64,000 nucleotides of DNA from Streptomyces sp. XM4193 (GTDB lineage: Bacteria > Actinomycetota > Actinomycetes > Streptomycetales > Streptomycetaceae): assembly GCF_023072595.1 (NCBI RefSeq), contig NZ_JALLGK010000003.1, forward strand, positions 124,001-188,000. The letters run 5' to 3'. Below, piece after piece: positions 56,100-64,000 of this stretch. Position numbers and translations under genes: made by a program. The notes below the pieces were generated by a model. That model was not told where the DNA came from and did not search any database. It saw only the letters and a program-made list of their open reading frames with translations. Position 1 is the first letter of the stretch. Each line of letters starts with the position of its first letter.

Positions 56100-58169
56100 G
56101 TGACAGCGCAGTACGGACAGGGCGACGCCCCGCGTGAGGGCGTGGTGCTCCCCTCCGGCGGTGACCGGCCAACCGGTGAGGACCGCAACCGGATGGCTGA
56201 CCAGGCTCCTGCCGCGGGCGCTCCCTGGGGCACGCCCTGGGGACCGGAGTCCTCGCCCGCTCCGGGCCAGGACCCGAACAGCGGGTCCGGGTACGGGTAT
56301 CCGGCGCACGACGACCGTACGGGCGGCGCCGGCTACGGCTACCCGCAGTCCGCGCCGCCGCAGCCCGGTTACGGATATCCGCAGTCCGCGCCGCAGCCCG
56401 GCTACGGGTATCCGCCGGTCGACGGCAGCAGCGGCTACGGCTATCCCGGGCCCGGCGCGTCCGCCCCCGGAGCCGCCCCGCCGCCGTCCCCGCCCGCCGG
56501 ACTCCAGCCCGTACCGCCCACCGCCTCCGTACCGCTGCCGCCCGCCGGACCGCCCGCGGCTGCACCCGCCGGACCGCCCGCGGCAGCGCCGATGCCGCCT
56601 CCGGTGCCCCCGACCGCGCCCCCGGCGCCGCCGGCCGTGCCGCCCACCGCCGCGCAGCCGTTGCCCCCCTCCGCGCAGTCCGGCCCGCCGCAGGGCGCTC
56701 CCGAGCTGCACGCCCCGCCCGCGGCGTACCAGCAGCCGGCCCAACTCCCGGGCCCGCTCCCCGAGTCCACTCCCGCGCACGCCCCCGAGCCGTACGCTTC
56801 GGGCCCGTACGCCCCCGAGCCGTACAGCCCCGACCCGTACGCGGACCGGTCCTTCGGCGGTTCGCCGTCCGGGGCCTGGCAGCCGGCGGCGCCGGGCGGC
56901 GACGCCGACTCGACGCAGTTCCTGCCGCCGCAGAGCGACGGCGGCGCGCACGGGTCGCAGCAGCCGTCCGAGGGGATGGACGCCACCCAGTACATACCGG
57001 CGCAGCAGGCCCAGGAGATGGACGCGACGCAGTTCATCCCGCCGCAGTCGGGCGAGGCGCTGGACGCCACCCAGGTCATCCCGCCCTACGCCGACGGCCC
57101 TTCCGGTCCGCAGCAGTCCGGCGCCGCCCCGCACGGTCCGCAGGGCTACGAGCCGAGCCGCGACCCGCAGCCGCGGAGCGCGCAGCACGCCCCGGACCAG
57201 CCGGTGCCCGAGGCGCCGGGCCGTGCTCCGTACGGCATCCGCCCGGGAGCGCCCGGGGACCGTCAGCCGCCCGCCGAGTTCGAGATGCTCTTCCGTCCCG
57301 ACAACGGCGATCGACCCACCGGGCGCGCGGGCCGACTGCCCGACAGCGGGACCCAGCCGCTGCCGGTGTTCGAGAACGCCGTCGCCTCCCAGTCGGCCTC
57401 GGCCGCGCCCCGCAAGGACACCCTCGGCGCACCGGAGCCCGCGCCGCGCAGCCGACGTGCCGGCGCCTCGGGCGGACAGGGCGGCGGACACGGCACTTCC
57501 GGCGGACACGGCGGCGGTTCCGGCGGCGGTCGCAGCCGCCCGCTGCTGATCGGTGCGGGCGGTCTCGCGCTGCTGGTGGGCGCGGGCCTGCTCGGCGGTG
57601 CCGCTCTCGGCGGGGGCGACGACGACGGCAAGGACGACAAGAGCTCTTCCTCCCAGGTGGACGAGAAGAAGGACCCGGAGCCGAGCCCCGAGCCCTCGGA
57701 GGAGAAGCCGGATCCGGCCGAGGCGCAGGCCAAGGAGCTGGACAAGCTGCTCGCCGACAGCAACAACAGCCGGGACGCGGTGATCCGTTCCGTCGAGAAC
57801 ATCAAGAAGTGCGAGAAGCTGCCCGAGGCCGCGTCCGACCTCAAGGACGCGGCGGCGCAGCGCAACAGCCTGGTCGTCCGTCTCGACAAGCTGACCCTCG
57901 ACAAGGTTCCGCAGCACCAGGCCCTGACGGAGCAGCTGCGCAAGGCGTGGCGTGCCTCGGAGTCGGCCGACAAGCACTACGCGTCCTGGGCGAACCAGGT
58001 CCAGCGGCCGAAGTACTGCAAGGACGGGAAGGCGCGCCCCACCCCGCACCTCGCGCGAGGCAACCGCGAGAGCGGGACGGCGACCAAGGCCAAGGCGGAA
58101 GCGGCCAAGCTGTGGAACCCGACGGCCCGCACCTACAAGCTGCCCGAGCGCCAGCCCACCCAGCTCTGA
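56100..58169 (+). CDS. Proline-rich single-pass membrane protein with DATQ repeats
   Basis: 689 residues. Residues 1-480 are a Pro/Gly/Tyr/Gln-rich cytoplasmic region with Tyr-Gly-Tyr-Pro motifs, Pro/Ala runs and four D-(A/S)-T-Q-(F/Y/V)-(I/L)-P units (Thr272, 296, 310, 324). A single helix (PLLIGAGGLALLVGAGLLGG, about 480-503) anchors it. The outside ~180 residues are charged helices with two Cys (KKCEKLP, KYCKDGK). It may be a substrate of Ser/Thr kinases read by an FHA protein; this is inferred. GTG with AAGGAG upstream. Confidence 0.78.
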   Translation: MTAQYGQGDAPREGVVLPSGGDRPTGEDRNRMADQAPAAGAPWGTPWGPESSPAPGQDPNSGSGYGYPAHDDRTGGAGYGYPQSAPPQPGYGYPQSAPQPGYGYPPVDGSSGYGYPGPGASAPGAAPPPSPPAGLQPVPPTASVPLPPAGPPAAAPAGPPAAAPMPPPVPPTAPPAPPAVPPTAAQPLPPSAQSGPPQGAPELHAPPAAYQQPAQLPGPLPESTPAHAPEPYASGPYAPEPYSPDPYADRSFGGSPSGAWQPAAPGGDADSTQFLPPQSDGGAHGSQQPSEGMDATQYIPAQQAQEMDATQFIPPQSGEALDATQVIPPYADGPSGPQQSGAAPHGPQGYEPSRDPQPRSAQHAPDQPVPEAPGRAPYGIRPGAPGDRQPPAEFEMLFRPDNGDRPTGRAGRLPDSGTQPLPVFENAVASQSASAAPRKDTLGAPEPAPRSRRAGASGGQGGGHGTSGGHGGGSGGGRSRPLLIGAGGLALLVGAGLLGGAALGGGDDDGKDDKSSSSQVDEKKDPEPSPEPSEEKPDPAEAQAKELDKLLADSNNSRDAVIRSVENIKKCEKLPEAASDLKDAAAQRNSLVVRLDKLTLDKVPQHQALTEQLRKAWRASESADKHYASWANQVQRPKYCKDGKARPTPHLARGNRESGTATKAKAEAAKLWNPTARTYKLPERQPTQL

Positions 58170-58184
58170 CCCACCCAGCTCTGA
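58155..58184 (+). repeat. Perfect 15-bp tandem duplication across the stop codon
   Basis: CCCACCCAGCTCTGA occurs at 58155-58169 and again at 58170-58184, duplicating the final codons and stop of the proline-rich membrane protein gene. Confidence 0.9.
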
Positions 58185-58399
58185 CCCGCGCGGTGCCGGT
58201 CGTCGGGCCGGCGCCGGTCGTCGGACTGGGACCGGTCGTCGGACTGGGGCCGGGGCCGGAGTGCGGCGGAAGCAGGGTGAGCGGGGGCAGTGGCCGAGCC
58301 CGGGCGGAAGCCGCTCGGGCCCCGACTCGGGCGCCCCGTACGCCGGTTGCCCGAGCCGCCCCGCCCCGTACGCCGGTTGCCGACCGGGCGGGGCGCAGG

Positions 58400-59773
58400 T
58401 CAGTTGCGGCGGCCCGCACGCTCCAGGATCGGCGCCACGTCCAGTTCCTCCTGTCCGGAGGCGACCAGCACTCCGCCCTCCACCCGCTGCAGGCTGACCT
58501 TGGAGTTGACCAGCCGCGGGTACGAACGGGTGCCGAGCAGATCGTCGTAGCGCCAGGCCAGCGGCGGTGTGATGCCGCCGGTGGACACCGGGGGTCCGGA
58601 GTCCAGCCGCTGCTGGACGGTGTGCCGGGTGACCTCGCCCTCGATCGACTCCACCACGCGGCGCAGCACCGTGTACGCGACCCAGGTCGTCTGGACGCCC
58701 GGGTCGTAGGTGTCGATGCGGTTGTCGCCGAAGGCGTGCTCGCGCACCACCTCCTTCATCCGCTCCCAGACGGGATCGCCGCCCGCCGGGTACCAGCTGG
58801 TGACGTACGAGCCCTCCAACGGACTGCCGCTGCCGCCGGTCCGGTTGACCAGCGCCTGCTGGACGCTGCCCGCGACCGAGCCGAGCAGCACCCGCTCGTG
58901 GTCCCTGTGCAGCCGGTTGAAGGAGTCGAGGAAGGTGCCGGTGCGACCGCCGAGCGCCGCGGTGACGCAGGAGCCCTCGGCGCGGGGCCGCACCGGGCCG
59001 GCGGCGCCTTCCGGCAGCTTCCGCGAGCCGGCGCCGGACAGGGCGCGTTCGGCCTCGCCGGTGTAGTCGGCCGAGTCCTCCGGGGCGAGCACGTCGGCGG
59101 CGGGTTCCCGGTCGCGGCCGGCGAGACCGGCGTTGAAGAGTTCGGGGAGTTCGTCGCCCGCGGTGGTGTCCGGCCGCACCAGCGCGACCTGTTCGCAGGA
59201 GCCGGCCAACTGGCTTCCGCTGCCTGCCAGCAGCGCCGGCTGGCCGCCGTTGACCGGATAGGAGAGCGGGCTGGTGAACTCCTCCTCGGTGAAGCCGTAT
59301 CCGCCGAGGTGGGGGATGCCGACGCTCTCCAGGTGCGGCATGAACGACTGGCCGTGCTGGCTGTAGGAGCCGACGACGGCGACCACGCCCTCGTCCTTCG
59401 CACGGCGGGCGCACTGGGCGGCGCGCACGCCGGTGTTGCCCTCGTTGCAGGTGATCACCCGCAGCTCGCGGCCGTTGAGACCGCCCTCGGCGTTGACCCA
59501 CCGGGCGTACGCCTTGGCGAGCGCGGTGACACCCGGCATGTTGGTCGCCCTGGTCTTCACCGGCGCCCACGTCATCACGGTGATCGGCCCGTCCTCCTCC
59601 TCGCCGGGGAGGACCCCGCAGCCGGAGGCGAGCAGCGCGAGACCGAGCACGGCGCCCAGGGCGGCACCCGGCCGCGACGGTCCGGTGGCGGCTCCGCGTG
59701 CGGAGTTCGTGCGGGCCTTGTGAAACAGGCGTCGGGGAGCGGTGCGGGGACGTATCTGGCGCCGTGCGGTCAT
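58400..59773 (-). CDS. Branched-chain-amino-acid-type substrate-binding lipoprotein
   Basis: 457 residues. A long Arg-rich N-terminus and lipobox LLASGC mark a lipoprotein. The mature part is a type I periplasmic-binding fold (PITVMTWAPVKTRATNMPG, AVVGSYSQHGQSFMPHLESV, GIPHLGGYGF, ETFLDSFNRLHRDHERVLL). It should bind a small ligand at the membrane surface. No permease or ATPase genes are adjacent, so it may be an orphan sensor or serve a distant transporter. ATG at 59773 is near a gene-poor AT-balanced stretch. Confidence 0.85.
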   Translation of the reverse strand: MTARRQIRPRTAPRRLFHKARTNSARGAATGPSRPGAALGAVLGLALLASGCGVLPGEEEDGPITVMTWAPVKTRATNMPGVTALAKAYARWVNAEGGLNGRELRVITCNEGNTGVRAAQCARRAKDEGVVAVVGSYSQHGQSFMPHLESVGIPHLGGYGFTEEEFTSPLSYPVNGGQPALLAGSGSQLAGSCEQVALVRPDTTAGDELPELFNAGLAGRDREPAADVLAPEDSADYTGEAERALSGAGSRKLPEGAAGPVRPRAEGSCVTAALGGRTGTFLDSFNRLHRDHERVLLGSVAGSVQQALVNRTGGSGSPLEGSYVTSWYPAGGDPVWERMKEVVREHAFGDNRIDTYDPGVQTTWVAYTVLRRVVESIEGEVTRHTVQQRLDSGPPVSTGGITPPLAWRYDDLLGTRSYPRLVNSKVSLQRVEGGVLVASGQEELDVAPILERAGRRN

Positions 59774-59898
59774 GTCCGCTCACGCTGCCGGAATGCCCGG
59801 AACGAGCAAGTGACGAATGGCGAACGGCCGGTGAGTGCGGGGTGAACGGTGGGGGCCGGGGATGTCCTGCTTGGGGGCGGAACGTACGATCGACAATC

Positions 59899-60393
59899 GT
59901 GCGAGCTCAGGAGAAGCCTTCCCGTCGCGGCCGTCGTTCCCCCACCATGGTCGGCATGCCGGTCCAAGACGTGCCCTGGTGGCGCTGGCGCACCAACGTG
60001 CGGTCAGCGCTGCACATGCTTTCCGATTCCGCCTTCCAACGTGAGAACTGGATGTCCGGAAGCCCCGCCTACGGCGATGTGACGGACGCCGTCTACCGCC
60101 TGGTCGAGGACACCTGGCTGGACAACTGGTCCGCCGACAAATACGTGGGGACGGTGTTCCGGGACGCCCAGGAAGCCGCCCTGGTGGACAGCGCGGTGCT
60201 CCGGGTGCTGCGCATCGTGCACCAGGTCGGCGCCGACGCCCCCGCGCTCACGTACCTCCAGCACCCCAACTGGCCCGAGGCGGTGCAGGCGTCCCGCGAG
60301 GCGCACGTGCTGCTCGCCGGCAACGACGGGGAGGACCCGGACGAGCCGCCGCGCACCCTGGAGGTGCTGGCCGCCATGCTCCGCGCGGTCTGA
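59899..60393 (+). CDS. Conserved hypothetical protein (about 164 aa)
   Basis: The GTG at 59899 gives 164 residues and follows TACGAT (59885-59890) by 8 nt with no Shine-Dalgarno, so a leaderless mRNA is likely; ATG at 59947 gives 148 residues. The product is an all-helical globular protein (WWRWRTNVRSALHMLSDSAF, RENWMSGSPAYGDVTDAVYRLVEDTW cut, VLRIVHQVGADAPALTYLQH). It looks like a conserved Streptomyces protein of unknown function; no catalytic motif seen. Confidence 0.75.
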   Translation: MRAQEKPSRRGRRSPTMVGMPVQDVPWWRWRTNVRSALHMLSDSAFQRENWMSGSPAYGDVTDAVYRLVEDTWLDNWSADKYVGTVFRDAQEAALVDSAVLRVLRIVHQVGADAPALTYLQHPNWPEAVQASREAHVLLAGNDGEDPDEPPRTLEVLAAMLRAV

Positions 60394-60646
60394 TCCGCCG
60401 GGCCGCACGCCGACTTCCGGTGTGGGGCGCGGCGGGCGTCCCGTGCGCCGGAGCGGGCGCGGGCCGCGTGTTCGCGACGGGGCGCGCTTGCGGCGGATGC
60501 GCCGGTGGTGTGTGCCCGCAGTGCGCGCCGTCCGCCGCCGAACGCGCCGCCGAACACGCCGCCGTCCGCCGCCGAACGTGCCGTCCGACCCGCTCGCTCC
60601 CCGGACACCGTCCGTCCGCAATGGGCAGTTGTGGGACTCTGTGGGA

Positions 60647-61573
60647 ATGAGCAACCCGGAGCCCGGACCGGCGCCCCGCCCCGCGCCGCCCACCCCCGCC
60701 GACCAGGTCGTACAGACCGAGCACACCGACCAGTACGTCCTCATCCTCTCCTGTCCGGACCGGAAGGGCATCGTGCACGCGGTGGCCAGCTATCTGCTGA
60801 TGACGGGCTGCAACATCGAGGACAGCCAGCAGTTCGGCGACCACGACACCGGGCTCTTCTTCATGCGGGTCCACTTCAGCGCCGAGGAGCCGGTGACGCT
60901 GGAGAAGCTGCGGGCGAGCTTCGCGGCGATCGGGGACTCCTTCCAGATGGACTGGCAGCTGCACCGGGCCGATCGGCGGATGCGGGTCGTGCTGATGGTG
61001 AGCCGGTTCGGCCACTGTCTGAACGATCTGCTCTTCCGTTCCCGGATCGGCGCGCTGCCGGTGGAGATCGCCGCGGTGGTCTCCAACCACACCGACTTCG
61101 CCGAGCTGGCCGCCTCCTACAACGTGCCGTTCCACCACATCCCGGTGACCCGCGACACCAAGGCGGAGGCGGAGGCCCGGCTGCTGGAGCTGGTGCGGGC
61201 CGAGGACGTCGAACTGGTCGTCCTGGCCCGGTACATGCAGGTGATCTCCGACGATCTCTGCAAGCAGCTGGAGGGCCGGATCATCAACATCCACCACTCC
61301 TTCCTGCCGAGCTTCAAGGGCGCCAAGCCCTACCACCAGGCGCACGCCCGGGGGGTGAAGCTGATCGGGGCGACCGCGCACTACGTGACCGCCCAGCTCG
61401 ACGAGGGCCCGATCATCGAGCAGGAGGTCGAGCGGGTCGCCCACGACGTCACACCGGAACAACTGGTCGCCCTGGGCCGCGATGTGGAGTGCCAGGCGCT
61501 GGCGCGCGCGGTCAAGTGGCACAGCGAGCACCGGGTGCTGCTCAACGGCCACCGCACCGTCGTCTTCGCCTGA
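60647..61573 (+). CDS. purU: Formyltetrahydrofolate deformylase
   Basis: 308 residues: N-terminal ACT domain (YVLILSCPDRKGIVHAVASY) and C-terminal formyltransferase-like hydrolase domain (VLMVSRFGHCLNDLLFR, SNHTDFAELAASYNVPFHHIP, NIHHSFLPSFKGAKPYHQAH, GATAHYVTAQLDEGPIIEQ). The catalytic Asn-His-Asp set is in NIHHSFLP and the downstream Asp. It hydrolyses 10-formyl-THF to formate plus THF, tuning one-carbon pools for glycine and purine synthesis. ATG at 60647; the N-terminal ~25 Pro-rich residues are an extension. Confidence 0.94.
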   Translation: MSNPEPGPAPRPAPPTPADQVVQTEHTDQYVLILSCPDRKGIVHAVASYLLMTGCNIEDSQQFGDHDTGLFFMRVHFSAEEPVTLEKLRASFAAIGDSFQMDWQLHRADRRMRVVLMVSRFGHCLNDLLFRSRIGALPVEIAAVVSNHTDFAELAASYNVPFHHIPVTRDTKAEAEARLLELVRAEDVELVVLARYMQVISDDLCKQLEGRIINIHHSFLPSFKGAKPYHQAHARGVKLIGATAHYVTAQLDEGPIIEQEVERVAHDVTPEQLVALGRDVECQALARAVKWHSEHRVLLNGHRTVVFA

Positions 61574-61656
61574 GCCCCTCGCCCGCCCGGGCGGCCCGCG
61601 CCGCCCCGCCGGACTCGCCCGGGACGGCGACGGACGCGCCGCCCCGACGACGGACG

Positions 61657-61690
61657 CGCCGCCCCGACGCCGGATGCGCCCGGGGCGGCG
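61657..61690. terminator. Candidate intrinsic terminator between convergent purU and the anti-sigma gene
   Basis: CGCCGCCCC (61657-61665) pairs with GGGGCGGCG (61682-61690) around a 16-nt loop. The CGGACGCGCCGCCCCGACG unit occurs twice (61631, 61651), so alternative pairings exist. Confidence 0.5.
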
Positions 61691-61698
61691 GGGTGCGC

Positions 61699-63423
61699 TC
61701 AGAGCCGGGACATCGAGGCCGTCGCGAACAGCACGTCCCTGATCGCCTCCGGGTCGCCCTCCGCGCCCGCCGCCGCGTCGAGCGGCGAGACGTGACCGGC
61801 GACCAGCTGGCAGAACTCCACGCCGTCCAGGGCGACATGGGCCACCGCGCCGTCGGCGGTGCCGGAGCCGTCCGGGGAGTCCAGCGGGATGAACCAGTCC
61901 CCGCCGCCGCTGCCCTCGACCTCCAGATGCAGCGTGCGGCTCGGGGCGTCCGCCGCCGAGAACCGCTTCGGCGGCGACGCCATCCCGGCCCGTCTGCGGT
62001 CGGCGAGCACCACCGGCAGCATTCTGGCGGCGAGTTCGACGAGCTGGTGGAGATGGCCGCCCTCGGGCGGCTTGTGCGGATAGTCCACGGCCTCGGCGAT
62101 GTCGCAGGCGTGGACCCAGCACTCGAAGGCCCGGTCCAGGAAGGCGTCCCGCAGCGGCAGTTCGAGCCCCGGCACGGGCCGGCCCGCGAGCGAGCGGTCG
62201 ACCAGCGAGGCACCCCGTACGAGCGCATGGGTCTGCTCCCGCCAGGGGGCGCGCACCAGCGGCCCGCCCGGGGCGACGGAGGAGCGCCAGTACGCCTCGG
62301 TGCGCCCCAACGGGCCCAACCGGCCCACGGGACGGCCCTCTTCGCCCGCGATCCCGGCCTCGACCAGCGGGTCGGCCATGCCGAGCGCGCCGGCGGCGAG
62401 CCCGTCCACCGCCATCAGATGGCTGATCACCTCGGCGACGGTCACGGTGCGCACCCGCATCCGGTACCCCTCGAACCAGCGCAGCCGCACCGGCGCGCGC
62501 CATTCGTCGTCGGCCATGTCGCGGAGCAGGGCGTCCAGTCGAGCGGTCTCCGCGTCGAACGGCTCCGCCCAGGCTGGTATCGGAATCCGCGCCGGACGCC
62601 GGTCGAGCGCGCCCTCCAACACCCGTCCGCGCAGCCGGGGGTTGAGGTCCAGGCTGTCCTCGGGGTGCAGCAGGGCCACGGCGTCGCGCAGCCGCAGCGC
62701 CTCCCCGGCGCACGGCGCACAGTCGGTCAGATGCGCCTCGACGGCCTGGGTCTCCTCGGCGGAGCAGGCGGACAGGGCCCAGGCGCCCAGCAGCGACTTG
62801 AGCACACCGTGCTCCCACTCGACGGCCCGCCCGACCGCCGCCGGCTCAACGCCGGCCGAACCGCCGACCGAGCCGCCGGCCGAACCCGCCGCGGGGCCCC
62901 GCACCGGGCCGGTCGGGCGCGGGACGGTGCCGCCGGGTTCGGGCGGGTGCTCGGGCACCGCGTCCGACCAGGTGTGGCGATCCTCCCGCGCGACACCGCG
63001 CTCGTGGCCCTGCCCGCGCTCCAGCCGCTCGTCCCGCTCGTGGCGGTCCTCGCGCTCGCCGCGCTCCCGGGGGAACTCGCGCGGAAGGTCGCGCGGCGCC
63101 TCCACGGGGGAGTCGTGCGCCTGGTCGTACGGGCGGTCCAGGCGCGCGGAGGCCGAGTCGGCGGCGGCGCTCCACCGCTCCTGTCCCTCGGGGGCGTCCT
63201 CGGGCGACTCCGGTCGCTCCCGCCACAGGGCGTCGTGGCCCCGCGGCCCGCGAACCCGCCCCCGGCCGCTGTGACTTCCCTCACCTCCGCGCGGGGAGGG
63301 GATGCCGTGCGGTCGCGCGGGCGGCGGCCGGTCGTCCGCCGCGGCGCGCGGCGGCGGGATGAGGGGTGGCTGCTCCGGGTCGTCGTCGCCCGGGTAACGG
63401 CCGGGTTCCTGCGGGTCGTTCAC
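61699..63423 (-). CDS. Zinc-finger anti-sigma factor fused to a maleylpyruvate isomerase-like (MDMPI) domain
   Basis: 574 residues. The first ~180 are Pro/Arg/Glu-rich, low complexity (with repeated Glu-Arg-x-Glu runs). Residues about 190-250 form a ZAS anti-sigma domain with His231-x3-Cys235-x2-Cys238 (HLTDCAPC). Residues about 300-560 resemble the DinB-like MDMPI fold (VAEVISHLMAVDGLAAGAL; CWVHACDIAEAV). No transmembrane segment is seen, so it is cytoplasmic and could sense a thiol or metal. GTG at 63423 overlaps the sigma-factor stop (GTGA), so the pair is co-translated. Confidence 0.85.
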   Translation of the reverse strand: MNDPQEPGRYPGDDDPEQPPLIPPPRAAADDRPPPARPHGIPSPRGGEGSHSGRGRVRGPRGHDALWRERPESPEDAPEGQERWSAAADSASARLDRPYDQAHDSPVEAPRDLPREFPRERGEREDRHERDERLERGQGHERGVAREDRHTWSDAVPEHPPEPGGTVPRPTGPVRGPAAGSAGGSVGGSAGVEPAAVGRAVEWEHGVLKSLLGAWALSACSAEETQAVEAHLTDCAPCAGEALRLRDAVALLHPEDSLDLNPRLRGRVLEGALDRRPARIPIPAWAEPFDAETARLDALLRDMADDEWRAPVRLRWFEGYRMRVRTVTVAEVISHLMAVDGLAAGALGMADPLVEAGIAGEEGRPVGRLGPLGRTEAYWRSSVAPGGPLVRAPWREQTHALVRGASLVDRSLAGRPVPGLELPLRDAFLDRAFECWVHACDIAEAVDYPHKPPEGGHLHQLVELAARMLPVVLADRRRAGMASPPKRFSAADAPSRTLHLEVEGSGGGDWFIPLDSPDGSGTADGAVAHVALDGVEFCQLVAGHVSPLDAAAGAEGDPEAIRDVLFATASMSRL

Positions 63424-63986
63424 CGCTGACTCCCGAGTCCTGGGCGGCCGAGCTGTGGCAGCGCGCCCTTCGATGCGGTGGACAGCAGCTGGAGGCCGAG
63501 CCGCAGCCGCCGCCTGGCCTCGTCCTCGGTGACCCCGAGGTGCGCGGCCGTCTGTCGATAGTCCCTGCGGTGAATGTACGCCAGCTCCAGGGCGGCCCGG
63601 AGCGACGCCGGCATCGAGGTCACGATGTAGTCGGCGCGGGCCGCGGCGGACGCGGCCTGCACGTGCTCCTCGACCTGCTCGGCGGGCCCGTTGCGCTCCT
63701 GGTGCAGCTGCCGCAGCCGCTGGACGGCGAGCTGACGGGTGAGGGAGGCGATCCAGGAGCGCAGCGACTCCTTGCGGGGCTCGAAGTCCTCCGGGTGCTC
63801 CCACACTCGGGCGAACACCTCCCTGGTGATCTGGTCTGCCGCTTCCTCGTCGTCCAGCACGCGATGTGCCATTCCGTGGACGAGCACGGCGAACTGGTCG
63901 TACAGCTCGCCCAGCGCGGCGGCCTCGCCCCGGGACAGCCGCTGCTGCATCTTGCGGTCCCAGCGAGGTGGTGTGTCGTGCGCCAT
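63420..63986 (-). CDS. ECF-family RNA polymerase sigma factor
   Basis: 188 residues. Region 2 (LYDQFAVLVHGMAHRVLDDEEAADQITREVF, shown in parts: FAVLVHGMAH and EEAADQITREVFARVWEHP) and region 4 (SLRAALELAYIHRRDYRQTA, HLGVTEDEARRRLRLGLQLL) are intact, without extra domains. It directs RNA polymerase to stress or envelope promoters and is held by the anti-sigma factor whose gene overlaps its 3' end. ATG at 63986 sits 14 bp from the window edge, so its promoter is not visible. Confidence 0.92.
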   Translation of the reverse strand: MAHDTPPRWDRKMQQRLSRGEAAALGELYDQFAVLVHGMAHRVLDDEEAADQITREVFARVWEHPEDFEPRKESLRSWIASLTRQLAVQRLRQLHQERNGPAEQVEEHVQAASAAARADYIVTSMPASLRAALELAYIHRRDYRQTAAHLGVTEDEARRRLRLGLQLLSTASKGALPQLGRPGLGSQR

Positions 63987-64000
63987 GGTGATCCGCCCCC

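Noticed and set aside
56085-59783. 1232-codon minus-strand frame
   Set aside because: Crosses both a plus-strand gene and the lipoprotein gene in a different frame; Arg/Gly-rich shadow.

Overview
The window is a very GC-rich piece of actinomycete chromosome, almost certainly Streptomyces. The signs are extreme third-position GC, GTG starts, many 4-bp start/stop overlaps, a DmdR1-type iron regulator beside a DasR-like operator, a TipA-like MerR regulator, an NsdA-like regulator, a SEDS protein and an ECF sigma factor. I see no rRNA, tRNA, IS element, phage gene or CRISPR array. A scan by eye found no TTA (bldA) codon in the genes I call.

Layout. 0.1-5.9 kb: a GNAT acetyltransferase, an Erm-type 23S rRNA methyltransferase preceded by a 12-codon leader peptide (MSVFALIRMRRF) on what looks like a leaderless attenuated transcript, a Rieske-glutamate synthase-like protein, a nucleotidyltransferase and a second GNAT. 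6-16 kb: fumarylacetoacetase, a polyprenyl diphosphate synthase with a LolA-like secreted protein, small membrane and secreted proteins, and a ferredoxin/ferredoxin-NADP reductase fusion (FprB type) with an AurF-like di-iron protein. 16-23 kb: a secreted alpha/beta hydrolase, an AhpD-like protein, a TmrB-like ATPase, an aminoglycoside-phosphotransferase-fold kinase, a small secreted protein and a ChaA-type antiporter.

23-41 kb: an FAD/Fe-S 2-hydroxyacid dehydrogenase; a divergent MarR regulator and FMN reductase-GNAT fusion sharing an overlapping promoter/operator; a Ser/Thr kinase with a DUF4328 membrane tail; and a compact acyl-CoA operon (AtuA, carboxylase beta and alpha, acyl-CoA dehydrogenase, hydratase, TetR) behind a palindromic operator. 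Citrate synthase 2 and PdxH follow, divergently. 41-50 kb: a SEDS protein with an 18-bp tandem repeat, a PAS protein, a SIS-domain protein and DmdR1 divergent around a DasR-type site, an alpha/beta-hydrolase-fold protein lacking its nucleophile serine, and a VOC protein/TipA-like operon behind a tipA-type 19-bp-spacer promoter.

50-64 kb: an ABC-2 exporter, a prim-pol domain protein, an NsdA-like regulator, a proline-rich membrane protein with four DATQ-type repeats, a branched-chain-type substrate-binding lipoprotein, a conserved hypothetical, PurU, and an ECF sigma factor with a zinc-binding anti-sigma factor fused to a maleylpyruvate-isomerase-like domain.

How it fits together. Most of the window is ordinary core chromosome (quinone side chains, PLP and one-carbon metabolism, iron and amino-sugar control, cell wall). 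Overlaid is a recurring antibiotic-response theme: Erm, TmrB-like, APH-like, VOC/TipA-like, and several small regulator/enzyme pairs. The strongest new signals are regulatory: the Erm leader, the tipA-type promoter, the MarR-controlled leaderless promoter and the DasR-like site.
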